From Streptomyces fulvoviolaceus (GTDB taxonomy: Bacteria; Actinomycetota; Actinomycetes; Streptomycetales; Streptomycetaceae), in contig NZ_JOEY01000022.1 in assembly GCF_000718165.1 (NCBI RefSeq), positions 186,001 through 250,000 on the forward strand: a stretch of DNA of 64,000 nucleotides, given 5' to 3'. Shown one piece after another: positions 20,287 to 29,635 of this stretch. Under the pieces are notes generated by a model. That model ran no database searches. It was not told where the DNA came from and saw only the letters and a list, made by a program, of their open reading frames with translations. Position 1 is the stretch's first letter; every line of letters starts with the position of its first letter. The translations under genes were made by a program, and so were the position numbers.

Positions 20287-21999
20287 TCAGTACACGTCCC
20301 GTACGTAGCGCTTCGCCCGCCGCAGATCCGCGAGGTACTCCGCCGCGTCGTCCTCCCCGCGTCCGCGCTGCTCGGCGATGACGCCCAGCAGGGCCGCCTC
20401 GACGTCCTTCGCCATGCGGGAGGCGTCCCCGCAGACGTACACGTGCGCCCCGTCCTCCAGCCACGCGTACAGCTCGCGCGACCGCTCCCGCATCCGGGTC
20501 TGCACGTAGACCTTCTCGGCCTGGTCCCGCGAGAACGCCAGGTCGAGTTCGGTGAGCACGCCCCGCTCCCGCAGCGCGGTCAGCTCGTCCTCGTACACGA
20601 AGTCCGTCTCGCGGTGCTGGTCGCCGAAGAACAGCCAGTTGCGCCCGGAGGCACCCCGCGCGGCCCGCTCGTGCAGGAAGCCGCGGAAGGGGGCGATGCC
20701 CGTGCCGGGGCCGATCATGACCATGGGGGCGTCGTCGGCCGGGACGCTGAAGGAAGCGTTCGGCTGGAGGTAGATGCCCACGGTCGAGTCCGCACCGACC
20801 CGATCCGCCAGGTACGTCGATGCCACGCCCTCGTACCTGTCGTACCGCACGGACGCGACGGTGAGGTGGATGCTGCCCGGGTGGGCCAGCGGGCTCGACG
20901 AGATCGAGTACTGGCGTGCCTGCAACGGCCGGAGAAACGGCAGGAGTTCGGCCGTCGACGGTGCCCTGGACCCGGCGTCCCGGAGCAGGTCGAGCAGGTC
21001 CCGGCCCCAGAGCCAGGAGTCGAGGTCGCCGCGGTCGCCGTGCGCGACGACCGCGGCCAACTCGCTTGCGGGCGCCCGCTCGACGAGGTCGGCGATCAGC
21101 TCCTTCGACGGCGTGCGGATCTCCCGTTCCGTGCGCAGGAGTTCGGCGGTCTCCTGGTCGCCGCTCGAACCCAGGTGCTCCAGCAGCGCTCCGACCAGAC
21201 CGTCGTCGTTCACCGGTACGACGGCCAGCGCGTCGCCCGCCTCGTACGTGATGCCGCTGTCGCCGAGGTCGAACTCGTAGTGGCGGATCTCCTTCGCGCT
21301 GTGCGGGGCGGACAGGAGCCGGTTGGTGGCGAGCCGGGACGGGTAGGGGGTGCGCTTGTTCCACTGGGAGCGGGGCTTCTTCGGTGCCTCCGCGGCACCC
21401 GTCCCCTTCGCACCGGTCTCGGCGGCGAGACGCTCCAGCACCGCCGCCGTCCACTCCCCCGCAGGCTCCTCGAAGTCGACGTCGCAGTCGACGCGTTCGT
21501 GCAACCGGGTCGCCCCGAGCTGTTCCAGGCGGGTGTCGATGAGCTTCGCGGCCTGGCAGAAGTCGTCGTAGCCACGGTCGCCGAGCCCGAGGACCGCGTA
21601 CTGCAGGCCCTCCAGCCGGGGTGCGGTGTCGGACTGCAACGCCTCCCAGAACAGCCCGGCGTTGTCGGGCATCTCGCCCTCGCCGTACGTCGAGGTGACG
21701 ACGATGACGTGGGACATCGCGGCGAGTGCCTCGGGGGTGACGTCGTCGAGGGCGGTGGCCCGGCCGCCGAGGCCGCGGGCGCGGGCACCGGCGACGACGT
21801 CGTCGGCCACGAGTTCGGCGTTGCCGGTCTGGGTGCCGATCAGCACGTCGATCGTCGCCGCGGGCGCGTCGGCGCCGGCACTGTCCCGGCGTCCTGCGGC
21901 CGCGATACCGGCGATGAACCCGGCAAGCCAGGACTCCTGTTGGGCGGAGAAGGGCGCGTCGGCCGGGATGAGGGACCCGGTCGGGGGCATGACGGTCAT
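20287..21999 (-). CDS. Stand-alone NADPH diflavin reductase (CysJ-like)
   Basis: A 570-residue flavoprotein with FMN-flavodoxin, FAD and NADPH domains in the CysJ order. Motifs: IGTQTGNAELVADDVV and TSTYGEGEMPDNAG (FMN), [10 protein letters not shown] (FAD), MVMIGPGTGIAPFRGF and [12 protein letters not shown] (NADPH), ending KRYVRDVY. It carries electrons from NADPH to a one-electron acceptor. No CysI sulfite reductase lies nearby. It is a paralogue of the C-terminal half of the nitrate reductase fusion about 6 kb away. Its ATG overlaps the gltB stop (ATGA), so it is translationally coupled to gltB. ATG 21990 is an alternative start. Confidence 0.88.
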   Translation of the reverse strand: MTVMPPTGSLIPADAPFSAQQESWLAGFIAGIAAAGRRDSAGADAPAATIDVLIGTQTGNAELVADDVVAGARARGLGGRATALDDVTPEALAAMSHVIVVTSTYGEGEMPDNAGLFWEALQSDTAPRLEGLQYAVLGLGDRGYDDFCQAAKLIDTRLEQLGATRLHERVDCDVDFEEPAGEWTAAVLERLAAETGAKGTGAAEAPKKPRSQWNKRTPYPSRLATNRLLSAPHSAKEIRHYEFDLGDSGITYEAGDALAVVPVNDDGLVGALLEHLGSSGDQETAELLRTEREIRTPSKELIADLVERAPASELAAVVAHGDRGDLDSWLWGRDLLDLLRDAGSRAPSTAELLPFLRPLQARQYSISSSPLAHPGSIHLTVASVRYDRYEGVASTYLADRVGADSTVGIYLQPNASFSVPADDAPMVMIGPGTGIAPFRGFLHERAARGASGRNWLFFGDQHRETDFVYEDELTALRERGVLTELDLAFSRDQAEKVYVQTRMRERSRELYAWLEDGAHVYVCGDASRMAKDVEAALLGVIAEQRGRGEDDAAEYLADLRRAKRYVRDVY

Positions 22000-24900
22000 G
22001 CGGTCACCGTCTCGGTCGGGGCCTGCGGGGCACGGCGGGAGGCGATGTCCTCCAGCGCAGCGTTCGCAAGCAGCTCGTCGAACCGGGCGGCGCGGACGCG
22101 GCCGGCGTTCTTGGTGGTCTGGTGGATGATCCAGCCGTAGGTGCCGGGGGCGTCCACGCTGAGGTTGTTGCGCTGCTTCAGCGCGCGCTTGTAGTCGTCG
22201 AGGCGCTTGATCGCGATGAGTGTGGCGAGTTCGTCGTCGTCGAACCGCTCCAGCGTGCCGCGCAGATACTTCACGACCCGCTGCTTGACGAAGAAGTCCT
22301 CGGTGAGCACGAGGTTGCGGACGGCCTCGGCGACCCGAGGGTCGTCCGGGCCGGTCGCGCCCGGCACCCGCTTCAGCGCCAGGTCCTGTGCGACGCCGAG
22401 CACCGTGTACGACGACAGCAGCGAGAACATGTCGTCACTGCCCTGGTCGCCGAAGGCCGGGGCACGGCCGCCGAGCACGGTCCGCCGGTCGCGGTAGTCG
22501 ACCTTGAACGCGCGGAGCTTGTCCGTCGCGATCGAGGTCGCCAGCTCGTCCAGCAGCTCGCTCCGGGTCGCGGCGCCGAGGATCTCGCCGGCGTCCTGGT
22601 AGAGCAGCAGCGCGCGGGGCATTCCGCAGTACACGTGCTGCCGCTCGGTGTCCCAGTCGTGGAGCAGCCGGGCGGCCAGCTCGGAGCCGGTGGCCTCCAA
22701 GTGCCATGCCAGCAGCAGCCGTACGGCCTCCTCGTGGAAGGCGCCGTGCCCGGTGTCCGTCACCGGGAACACGAGCAGCGAGTCGGCGCTCACCCGGCCG
22801 GCCAGCTCGCCCGACGGGTCGTACTGATACAGGAACCCGCCGCTCATGCCGTTCCCGAGACCCTTGCCGAAGCCGCCGAGGTTGAGGACCGTACCGCCGG
22901 TCATGTATTCGCAGCCGAAGTCGCCGAGGCCCTCGACGACCGCGGTCGCACCGGAGTTCCGCACGGCGAACCGGTCACCGGCCTCGCCCTGCACGAACGT
23001 CCGGCCGCCGGTCGCGCCGAACAGCGCGAAGTTCCCGACGAGCACGTTGCCACCGCGTTCGGCACTGCCGCCGCCCGGGGCGCGGACCACGATCCGGCCG
23101 CCGCTCTGGCTCTTGCCGACGCCGTCGTTCGCGGTGCCGGTGTGTTCGAGGGCGATGCCGTCGTTGCAGAAGACGCCGTACGACTGTCCGGCGGAGCCGG
23201 TGGTACGGATGCGGACGGCGCCGTCGACGAGGCGGCGACGGCCGCGGTCGTCGGTGGTGATCGCGGGGGCATCGACGGCGAGTTGGTGGTTGAGCAACCG
23301 CTCGACGTCGATCGAGAGCTGCCCGCCCACCGACTTGTCGCTGTTGCCGAGGTGGATGCCCTCGACGAGCAGGGACGGCTCGCGCCGGTCGACGAGCGCG
23401 GCACGGACGCGTTCGATGAGGGCGTCGTCGGTGGTGAAGTCCTTCTCCAGGTACTCCGGGTCTTCTACGGCCTTCTCGGGCACGCGCGCGAGGAGGCGCC
23501 GGACGTCGAGGCGGCCGACGCTCGCCGGGTGGTCGAGGAGTTGCAGCAGGTCCGTGCGGCCCCGGGCCTCGCGCAGCGACCGCAGGCCGAGGCGGGCGAG
23601 GATCTGCCGGACGTCGTGCGCGATGTTGAGCAGATACTGCGCCAACGCGCGCGGGTCGCCCTCGAAGGCCTCGGGGTTGGTGGTGAGCCCGGCGGGGCAC
23701 TTCACGTTGCAGTTCTTCGCCATGACGCAGCCGAGCATCATGAGCGCGGTCGTACCGAACTCGAAGCTGTCGCCCCCGAGCAGTGCCGAGGTGACGACGT
23801 CGCCGCCGGTCTGGTGCGCGCCGGAACAACGCAGGACGACCTTCTGCCGGAGCCCGTTCGCGACGAGCGCCTGATGCACCTCGGCGACACCGATCTCCGC
23901 CGACCGCCCGGCGTACTTGAGGCTCGTGACGGCCGCGGCGCCCGTGCCGCCGGTGTTCCCGGCGACGTTGATGACGTCCGCGCCGGCCTTGGCGACACCG
24001 ACCGCGATGGTGCCGATGCCCTCCGAGGACACCAGCTTCACGATCACCCGGACCCGCGCCGCCTTGCAGTCGTGGATGAGCTGCGCGAGGTCCTCGATGG
24101 AGTACGTGTCGTGGTGCGGCGGCGGTGAGATGAGCTCGATGCCCGGGGTCCCGCCGCGCGCGGCCGCGATGTCGACGGTGACCTTCGGCGCGGGCAGCTG
24201 ACCGCCCTCACCGGGCTTCGCGCCCTGGCCGATCTTGATCTCCAGCTCCTGGAGCATCGGGTCGGCGAGGTAGCCCGCCCAGATGCCGAACCGGCCGGAC
24301 GCGAACTGCTTGATCCGGGAGCCGCGGATGGTGCCGTAGCGGGTGTGGTGCTCGCCGCCCTCCCCGCTGTTCGACATGCCGCCGACCATGTTCGTGCCGT
24401 GCGCGACGGCCTCGTGCGCGGTCGCCACGAGCGCGCCGTGGCTCATCGCGCCGGAGGCGAGGGCACGGGTGATCTCATGGGCGGGCTGGACGTCGTCGAG
24501 GGGGACGCTGTCGGGGGCGTTGTCGAGGAGGTTGAGGAGGTGGGCGGCGGTGCCGTTGGCGGTGACTTCGACGCCGTCGGCGCGCACGGCGAGGGTCTTG
24601 GACTCGCCCAGGTGCGCGAGCCCTTCGGCGAGGGCGGCGTGGCGCTCGGCGGCGTCGGGTCCGGGTGCGGTGAGACGCAGGTGGACGGTGCCCTGCTCAG
24701 TGGCGGAGGCGACGACCCCGCGGACCGTGACACTCGCGTTGCCGGTCGTCGAGAACCGTCCCAGCTCCCGCGCGAAGTCCTCCGCCGTACGCAGCCCCGT
24801 CACATCCGCGGGCAGCGCGAGCACGTCACGCAGCGCGGCCGGGCGGCGCGACCGCTCCTCGTGCGTCGTCCGCAGAAAGGCGCGGTACCCGGGCGTGATC

Positions 24901-27506
24901 CGGAACGCGTCGATCTCGGCGTCGCTGAGCGCGTCGTACCCCGTGTTCCGGTACGCGGCGTCGGTGATGCCGAAGGCGTCGTCGAGCTGGCCGAGGGTGA
25001 GCAACCGGAGCGCGTCCGGGTCGCTGGACCGGCCGAACTCCGGCCGCTCCTCCACCATGTCACCGAAGCCGCGCACGGCCGTGACACCGAACGAGTGCCC
25101 AGCACCGTCCGACCGCTCCTTGAACAGGCCGAGCAGCGGGATCTGTTGCTCGCTCTCCACCGTACGGGCCCGCTCGTGCCAGTCCGTCGTGGCCTGCGCG
25201 ATGCGGGCGAACCCGACGCCGCCGACCGGGGCTTCCATGTGCGGGAAGGTCCGCGCGAACACGTCGTCGCGGGTGTCGAGGTAGTTCGGTTCGAAGAACT
25301 CGCCGCCGATGTAGCTCTCGGCGGTGCACAGCCCGACGCGGCCCATGGTCTTCGCAAGGGACTTCTCGGCCGCCTTGCGGAACTTCGCCAGCGCCCGGTC
25401 GGTCTCGGTGATGTGGCCCGCGGGGGCCGGTGCGCTCGGGTACCTCTCCTCGGCCCGCAGGCGCGCGCTGAGGCTGTAGACGGCGGCGGCGCCGAAGCCG
25501 AGGGCGGTCGCGACGTGGTGCGAGGAAGCCAACTGACCGCTCTCCGCGACGATCGAGACGCGCAGGCGCAGCCCGGTCTCGATGAGGCGCTGGTTCACCG
25601 CCGCGACGGCGAGGATCACCGGCAGCGGCGCGCGTGTCGAGGAGATCGCCCGGTCGGTGAGGACCGCGATGCCGCCCCCCTCGGCGGCGAACCGCTCGAC
25701 GTCGTCGCAGAGCCGCGCGAGCGCGGACCGGAGCGCGTCGGCATTGGCGGTCTCGTCCCCGACCACCGGCTCGTAGAGCATGGCGAACCGCTCCAGCGGC
25801 ACGATCCGCTGGTCGCGCAGCCGGACCATGTCCAGGTGCCCGAGCACGGGCGAGGACACGACCAGCTGCCGGCCGCCCGTGCTCCCGGTCCCGTCGGGCT
25901 TCGGGCCGAGGGCGACCCGCATGCTCATGCCGTCGGCCTCGCGGATGCTGTCCAGCGGCGGGTTCGTCACCTGGGCGAAGCGCTGCGAGAAGTACTTCGC
26001 CATGCCGCCCTCGGTGTCGCTGAGCGCGTTGATGGCGTTGCCGTAGCCCATCGCCGAGATCCGCTCCGACCCGTCGGCGAGCATCGGGTCGAGCATGAAC
26101 CGGAAGCTCTCCTGGTTCAGCGCGTACGCCACGTACCGCCCGGCGAGGGTCAGGTCGCCGTCGTACCCGAGCGTCGTCGTGCCGCGGTAGTAGTCCGGGG
26201 CGGGCAGGTCGTCGAGGTTCACGCGGGCCGCGACGAGCAGTTCGCTGTACGGCCGACGCGCGGCGAGGGAGTCGAGCACCTCACGTGTCCGCATCCGGCG
26301 TCCGGTGCGGTGGTCGACGACGAGCATGCCGCCGACCTCGATACGGCCCCGGTGCACGACGTCCTCATCGGGGAACGCGACCTGGCCGGCCTCCGACGCC
26401 ACCATGAGGTACTCGGCGGTCTCGACGGTGCGCAGCGGGCGCAGCCCGAGCCGGTCGAGCCGGGCGCCGATGACGTCCCCGTCGCTGAAGACGACGGCCG
26501 CCGGACCGTCGTTCTTCTCCTCGTACAGCGAGAAGTACTCCAGCATGTCGCGGACGGCGACGGGCAGGGTGCGGTCGTTCTCCCAGGCGGGCGGCATGAG
26601 CGACACGACCGACTCGACGATGTCCAGGCCGTCGTCGAACACCCGGCTCTGCAGCGTCTGGTCGAGCCGGCTGGAGTCGGACTGCCCGGGCGGGCGCACG
26701 ATGCTCCGGGTCCGGGCCCGCGCGAGCGCCTCGTCGCTCAGCCGGTTCTTGCGGTCCGTGTTCAGCTCGCCGTTGTGGGCCATGAGGCGGAACGGCTGCG
26801 CCATGGTCGGGTGCGGCTCGGTGTTCGTGGAGAACCGGGTGTGGAAGTAGAGCGACCGCACGGAGTGCCGGGGATCGCAGAGATCACGGAAGTACCCGAT
26901 GACCTCCCCGGAGTTGAGCCGCCCCTTGAGCACCTGCGTCCGCGCGCTCAGCGACAGCGGGTACAGCCCGGCGTACGCGTCGTCGTCGGCGTAGGCGACG
27001 GCTTCGATCGCGAGGAGCGCCCGGTTGGCGGCCGAGTCGACCTCGTGGCGCTCCCACCCCTCCGGGGCCCGGAACACCCACTGCACGATGGGCAGTTGAT
27101 ACGGCTGGGCAGCGGGCCGGGCGACGGAGTGGTCCACGGGAACGTCACGGACCAGCACGGCGTCGAAGCCCTGCTCGGCGATGCTACGGCCGACGAGGTC
27201 CACAGCGCCGTCGCGGCGCCCGGCGTCGGTCGGCACGAAGCAGTTGGCGACGCCGAAGTGCCCGGCGCGCAGCTCCTCGCCGGTGATCGCGGCGAAGAAC
27301 TCCACCGACAGGTCGACGCTCACGCCGGCGCCGTCGCCGACACCCTCGGCGGACTTGCCGCCTCGGTGCGGGATGGTGCGGAGCGCTTCGTCGCCCTTGC
27401 GGATGACGTCGTGGCTCGGTGCCCCGTCGAGGCGGGTGATGAAGCCGACGCCGCAGTCACTGTGGTCGCGGGCAGGGTCGTACAGACCGTTGGTGCTCTG
27501 ATTCAA
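21996..27506 (-). CDS. gltB: Divergent glutamate synthase large subunit (GltB-like)
   Basis: An 1836-residue protein, about 300 longer than typical bacterial GltB. The class II amidotransferase nucleophile is Cys18 (HSDCGVGFI), with a short propeptide. Central and FMN-binding regions contain GAKPGEGGQLPAPKV and GNTGGTGAAAV. The iron-sulfur cysteines are Cys1260, Cys1266 and Cys1270 (C-x5-C-x3-C), one residue shorter than the usual C-x5-C-x4-C. A GXGXG beta-helix follows, then a roughly 220-residue extension from about residue 1615 that GltB normally lacks. It should make two glutamates from glutamine and 2-oxoglutarate. The start is TTG with AGGA 8 bases upstream. No GltD follows; a diflavin reductase is coupled instead. 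Confidence 0.85.
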   Translation of the reverse strand: MNQSTNGLYDPARDHSDCGVGFITRLDGAPSHDVIRKGDEALRTIPHRGGKSAEGVGDGAGVSVDLSVEFFAAITGEELRAGHFGVANCFVPTDAGRRDGAVDLVGRSIAEQGFDAVLVRDVPVDHSVARPAAQPYQLPIVQWVFRAPEGWERHEVDSAANRALLAIEAVAYADDDAYAGLYPLSLSARTQVLKGRLNSGEVIGYFRDLCDPRHSVRSLYFHTRFSTNTEPHPTMAQPFRLMAHNGELNTDRKNRLSDEALARARTRSIVRPPGQSDSSRLDQTLQSRVFDDGLDIVESVVSLMPPAWENDRTLPVAVRDMLEYFSLYEEKNDGPAAVVFSDGDVIGARLDRLGLRPLRTVETAEYLMVASEAGQVAFPDEDVVHRGRIEVGGMLVVDHRTGRRMRTREVLDSLAARRPYSELLVAARVNLDDLPAPDYYRGTTTLGYDGDLTLAGRYVAYALNQESFRFMLDPMLADGSERISAMGYGNAINALSDTEGGMAKYFSQRFAQVTNPPLDSIREADGMSMRVALGPKPDGTGSTGGRQLVVSSPVLGHLDMVRLRDQRIVPLERFAMLYEPVVGDETANADALRSALARLCDDVERFAAEGGGIAVLTDRAISSTRAPLPVILAVAAVNQRLIETGLRLRVSIVAESGQLASSHHVATALGFGAAAVYSLSARLRAEERYPSAPAPAGHITETDRALAKFRKAAEKSLAKTMGRVGLCTAESYIGGEFFEPNYLDTRDDVFARTFPHMEAPVGGVGFARIAQATTDWHERARTVESEQQIPLLGLFKERSDGAGHSFGVTAVRGFGDMVEERPEFGRSSDPDALRLLTLGQLDDAFGITDAAYRNTGYDALSDAEIDAFRITPGYRAFLRTTHEERSRRPAALRDVLALPADVTGLRTAEDFARELGRFSTTGNASVTVRGVVASATEQGTVHLRLTAPGPDAAERHAALAEGLAHLGESKTLAVRADGVEVTANGTAAHLLNLLDNAPDSVPLDDVQPAHEITRALASGAMSHGALVATAHEAVAHGTNMVGGMSNSGEGGEHHTRYGTIRGSRIKQFASGRFGIWAGYLADPMLQELEIKIGQGAKPGEGGQLPAPKVTVDIAAARGGTPGIELISPPPHHDTYSIEDLAQLIHDCKAARVRVIVKLVSSEGIGTIAVGVAKAGADVINVAGNTGGTGAAAVTSLKYAGRSAEIGVAEVHQALVANGLRQKVVLRCSGAHQTGGDVVTSALLGGDSFEFGTTALMMLGCVMAKNCNVKCPAGLTTNPEAFEGDPRALAQYLLNIAHDVRQILARLGLRSLREARGRTDLLQLLDHPASVGRLDVRRLLARVPEKAVEDPEYLEKDFTTDDALIERVRAALVDRREPSLLVEGIHLGNSDKSVGGQLSIDVERLLNHQLAVDAPAITTDDRGRRRLVDGAVRIRTTGSAGQSYGVFCNDGIALEHTGTANDGVGKSQSGGRIVVRAPGGGSAERGGNVLVGNFALFGATGGRTFVQGEAGDRFAVRNSGATAVVEGLGDFGCEYMTGGTVLNLGGFGKGLGNGMSGGFLYQYDPSGELAGRVSADSLLVFPVTDTGHGAFHEEAVRLLLAWHLEATGSELAARLLHDWDTERQHVYCGMPRALLLYQDAGEILGAATRSELLDELATSIATDKLRAFKVDYRDRRTVLGGRAPAFGDQGSDDMFSLLSSYTVLGVAQDLALKRVPGATGPDDPRVAEAVRNLVLTEDFFVKQRVVKYLRGTLERFDDDELATLIAIKRLDDYKRALKQRNNLSVDAPGTYGWIIHQTTKNAGRVRAARFDELLANAALEDIASRRAPQAPTETVTA

Positions 27507-27642
27507 GTGCGGGTCCTGTGAGCGGGTTCCGGCTGGGGGTACCTCCCAGGCCCTTGAGGCACTGGGGGAGGAACGGCCAGGCTGCGTCGGTGAAGCGCTC
27601 GCCGCGGGCGGACCGGTGTGACGGCCGAGGCCCTGAGTGGTT

Positions 27643-27685
27643 CAAGTATGCACGGTAAGGGTTACCTAACTTCCCCGCAAGTATG
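27643..27685 (-). promoter_or_regulatory. Palindrome and direct repeats upstream of gltB
   Basis: GGTAAGGGTTACC (27654-27666), a perfect 5-bp inverted repeat around GGG, is bracketed by two exact CAAGTATG copies (27643-27650, 27678-27685) about 140-180 bases before the gltB start. The bracketed arrangement suggests a cooperative regulator site. The adjoining TTACCTAA resembles half of an actinobacterial iron box, but the other half is poor. Confidence 0.5.
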
Positions 27686-27750
27686 TGGCCTGCACGTATG
27701 CGCCCCGCCACAGTTGGAGAAGCGTCCTCGGGCGTCTACTGCGGAACGCT

Positions 27751-28893
27751 TCACTGCGCTGCCGCTTCGGGTTCGTCCGCCGCGGACGGGTGGACGTATC
27801 TGCCCTCGTTGAACGGGGTGAACCACGAACTGAAGGCGATGGGTGCGACCCCGAGCGCGGCACCCGCGGAGGCTTCGTCGATCCCGTCCGTCGAGTCGTC
27901 GTAGAGCCACTCGTGGTCCATGTCCTCATAGACGCTGTCGGCGAACGCGTCGAGGGCGGCCGACACCTCGTCGTCGAGAAGCTCGTACAGCTCCAGGGTC
28001 ATGGTCGCCTGGCTCAGGAGGAACCTCAGGGCGAGTTCTTCGGCGACGCAGCTGAGCTGCTGGAAGCTCCCGTCGGTGAAGCGGGTGGTCATGGCGATCA
28101 CCGTCACCAGGAAGCGGCGGGCGAAGTGGGCGTCGTACCGGAGTGCGTACCGGTCGGGAAGGCGCTCCAAGTGCCACAGGGGACCCTCGCATTCCGCGAC
28201 GCTGGCGTCCTCCTGGGTCAGAACCTGCACGTCTTCGAAGAGCTCGTCCACCAGGATGTCGGTCGCGTAGACCAAGGCGCCGGCGGCGAGTCTGGCGCTT
28301 TCCGGCGAGACGGCGAACTCGTCGTCGCCGTCTCCCCTCTCGTCGTCCCCGTCGCCGAGCACGCCGAACTTGGCCAGGGGGAAAGAGCGCAGTTCAGCCG
28401 CCAACCCCAGCATCTGACGGCGCACAGCCGCGGCTTTCGCCTCGGCGCCGTAACCCTCTTCGGTGTCTTCCGGCGCTGGGCTCTCGGCGTGCCTGGCCTT
28501 CCGGGCAGCAGGATCATCGGGCGGGACATCCGGGCCTTCGGCCGCGTCGAGGCTCCTCTTGGCCAGATCCTGGTGCAGCTCGACCTCGCACCGCTCGATC
28601 GTCCAGTCGGCCAGCAGCTCGGATCGCTCCAGCAGTTCGTCCACGAGCGCCCGTACCGAGTCCTCGGCGAACTCCAGTGCCGGAGCGTCCACGATGACCT
28701 TCAGAAGCGCTCCGCCCGGGTGGACGGCCACGATGGTGTCCAGAAGACCGACTTCCACACCGTCGGGTCCCTCGACGGCCCGGACGGAGTCGAATCCGTC
28801 CTCGATGAGCGCCACGGCCCCGGCGCGCTGAAGCGGGTCCATCTCCGGAGTGCCCTCCGGGATGCAGGTGTCCACAGTCACTACGTACGTCAC
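27751..28893 (-). CDS. Hypothetical acidic protein, 380 aa
   Basis: I do not recognise this gene. It encodes a soluble, acidic, mainly helical protein of about 380 residues with no signal peptide or membrane segment. The middle is rich in Asp/Glu and Ala (GDGDDERGDGDDEF), and the C-terminal half is helical (LRFLLSQATMTLELYELLDD). The family start appears to be GTG 28893 (VTYVVTVDTCIPEGTPEMDP); upstream sequence to 29013 is in frame but looks non-coding. It precedes gltB in the same direction with a 244-bp gap, so a separate transcript is likely. Confidence 0.6.
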   Translation of the reverse strand: MTYVVTVDTCIPEGTPEMDPLQRAGAVALIEDGFDSVRAVEGPDGVEVGLLDTIVAVHPGGALLKVIVDAPALEFAEDSVRALVDELLERSELLADWTIERCEVELHQDLAKRSLDAAEGPDVPPDDPAARKARHAESPAPEDTEEGYGAEAKAAAVRRQMLGLAAELRSFPLAKFGVLGDGDDERGDGDDEFAVSPESARLAAGALVYATDILVDELFEDVQVLTQEDASVAECEGPLWHLERLPDRYALRYDAHFARRFLVTVIAMTTRFTDGSFQQLSCVAEELALRFLLSQATMTLELYELLDDEVSAALDAFADSVYEDMDHEWLYDDSTDGIDEASAGAALGVAPIAFSSWFTPFNEGRYVHPSAADEPEAAAQ

Positions 28894-28934
28894 GCGTCCG
28901 AGCCTGACAGGAAGGACCCACCCCGCGCCACAGA

Positions 28935-28948
28935 ACGGACGTGTCCGT
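28935..28948. promoter_or_regulatory. 14-bp perfect palindrome before the hypothetical gene
   Basis: ACGGACGTGTCCGT is a perfect inverted repeat 42 bases upstream of the GTG at 28893. Its position suits an operator for that gene. The surrounding stretch 28894-29154 holds no gene that I can support. Confidence 0.35.
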
Positions 28949-29154
28949 AAAGAGGGTTTGACCTGTGGACCTTCAAGGGCCCGGAGCGCGAGGTCGGCTG
29001 CTGCCGGGTGCACTGCTCAGGGACGTTGGTCGACCTGGTGACGGGTGGCCTGCCGCCGGTTGCGGTGTGGGGGCGGTGGCGATCGCGACCTCCGGGCCGG
29101 AACGCCGGGCCGGGCGGAGGTCTGTGACCAGCGCGTCGGGCGCGTGCTGCCGGG

Positions 29155-29559
29155 TCAGGGGGTGGGAGTCCTGATCAGGCGCTCCGCCAGCGTGGCCGCG
29201 AACTCCTCGGCCCGGGCCAGCTGGGTACGCAGATCCTCGACCCGCTGCTGGACGGCCTGTTCGAAGCCGCGGATCCGCTCCAGCAGTTCCTCGCGTTCGT
29301 CGGGCGGCAGTTCCTCACCGGAGTCGAGCCGGTCGGTGGTGTCGAGCAGGGCGCGCATCTCGTCGAGGGTGAAGCCGAGCGGCTTCATACGGCGGATGAC
29401 CATCAGGCGGGCGACGTCGGACTCGGTGTAGAGGCGGAAACCGCCCTGCGAGCGGGCGGAGGGGATGACGAGGCCGGTGTCCTCGTAGTGCCGGATGGTG
29501 CGCAGCGACAGCTCGGTCCGTGCGGCGACCTCGCCGATCTGCATGTGCTCGCTGCTCAC
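29155..29559 (-). CDS. MerR-family transcriptional regulator
   Basis: A 134-residue MerR-type activator/repressor. The N-terminal winged helix is MQIGEVAARTELSLRTIRHY followed by EDTGLVIPSARSQGGFRLYT, then the dimerising coiled coil FEQAVQQRVEDLRTQLARAE. No Cys ligands sit in the C-terminal region, so this is not a metal sensor of the MerR/CueR type. The GTG at 29559 has AGGAAGG 8 bases upstream; an ATG at 29577 overlaps that ribosome site and is less likely. A MerR-type palindrome lies between it and the divergent SulP gene. Confidence 0.88.
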   Translation of the reverse strand: MSSEHMQIGEVAARTELSLRTIRHYEDTGLVIPSARSQGGFRLYTESDVARLMVIRRMKPLGFTLDEMRALLDTTDRLDSGEELPPDEREELLERIRGFEQAVQQRVEDLRTQLARAEEFAATLAERLIRTPTP

Positions 29560-29613
29560 GCGGGGTGCCTTCCTCATCTCTCGCTGCGGCCGCGGGCGGC
29601 CGGCGTGCCGATC

Positions 29614-29635
29614 TCTACTCTAACGTTAGGGTAGA
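29614..29635. promoter_or_regulatory. MerR-type operator palindrome
   Basis: TCTAC - N12 - GTAGA spans 29614-29635 and centres on AACGTT (29622-29627). Within it CTCTAACGTTAGGG is nearly symmetrical. It lies 55 bases upstream of the MerR start, in the position of an overlapping divergent promoter, as for autoregulated MerR genes. Confidence 0.65.

Noticed and set aside
24345..27521. 1058-codon open frame antisense to gltB
   Set aside because: It is explained by codon bias of gltB; it shows no domain motif and overlaps catalytic gltB sequence throughout.
27654..27672. Iron box (DmdR/IdeR) upstream of gltB
   Set aside because: Only one half matches the TTAGGTTAGGCTCACCTAA consensus well; the palindrome present is of a different kind.
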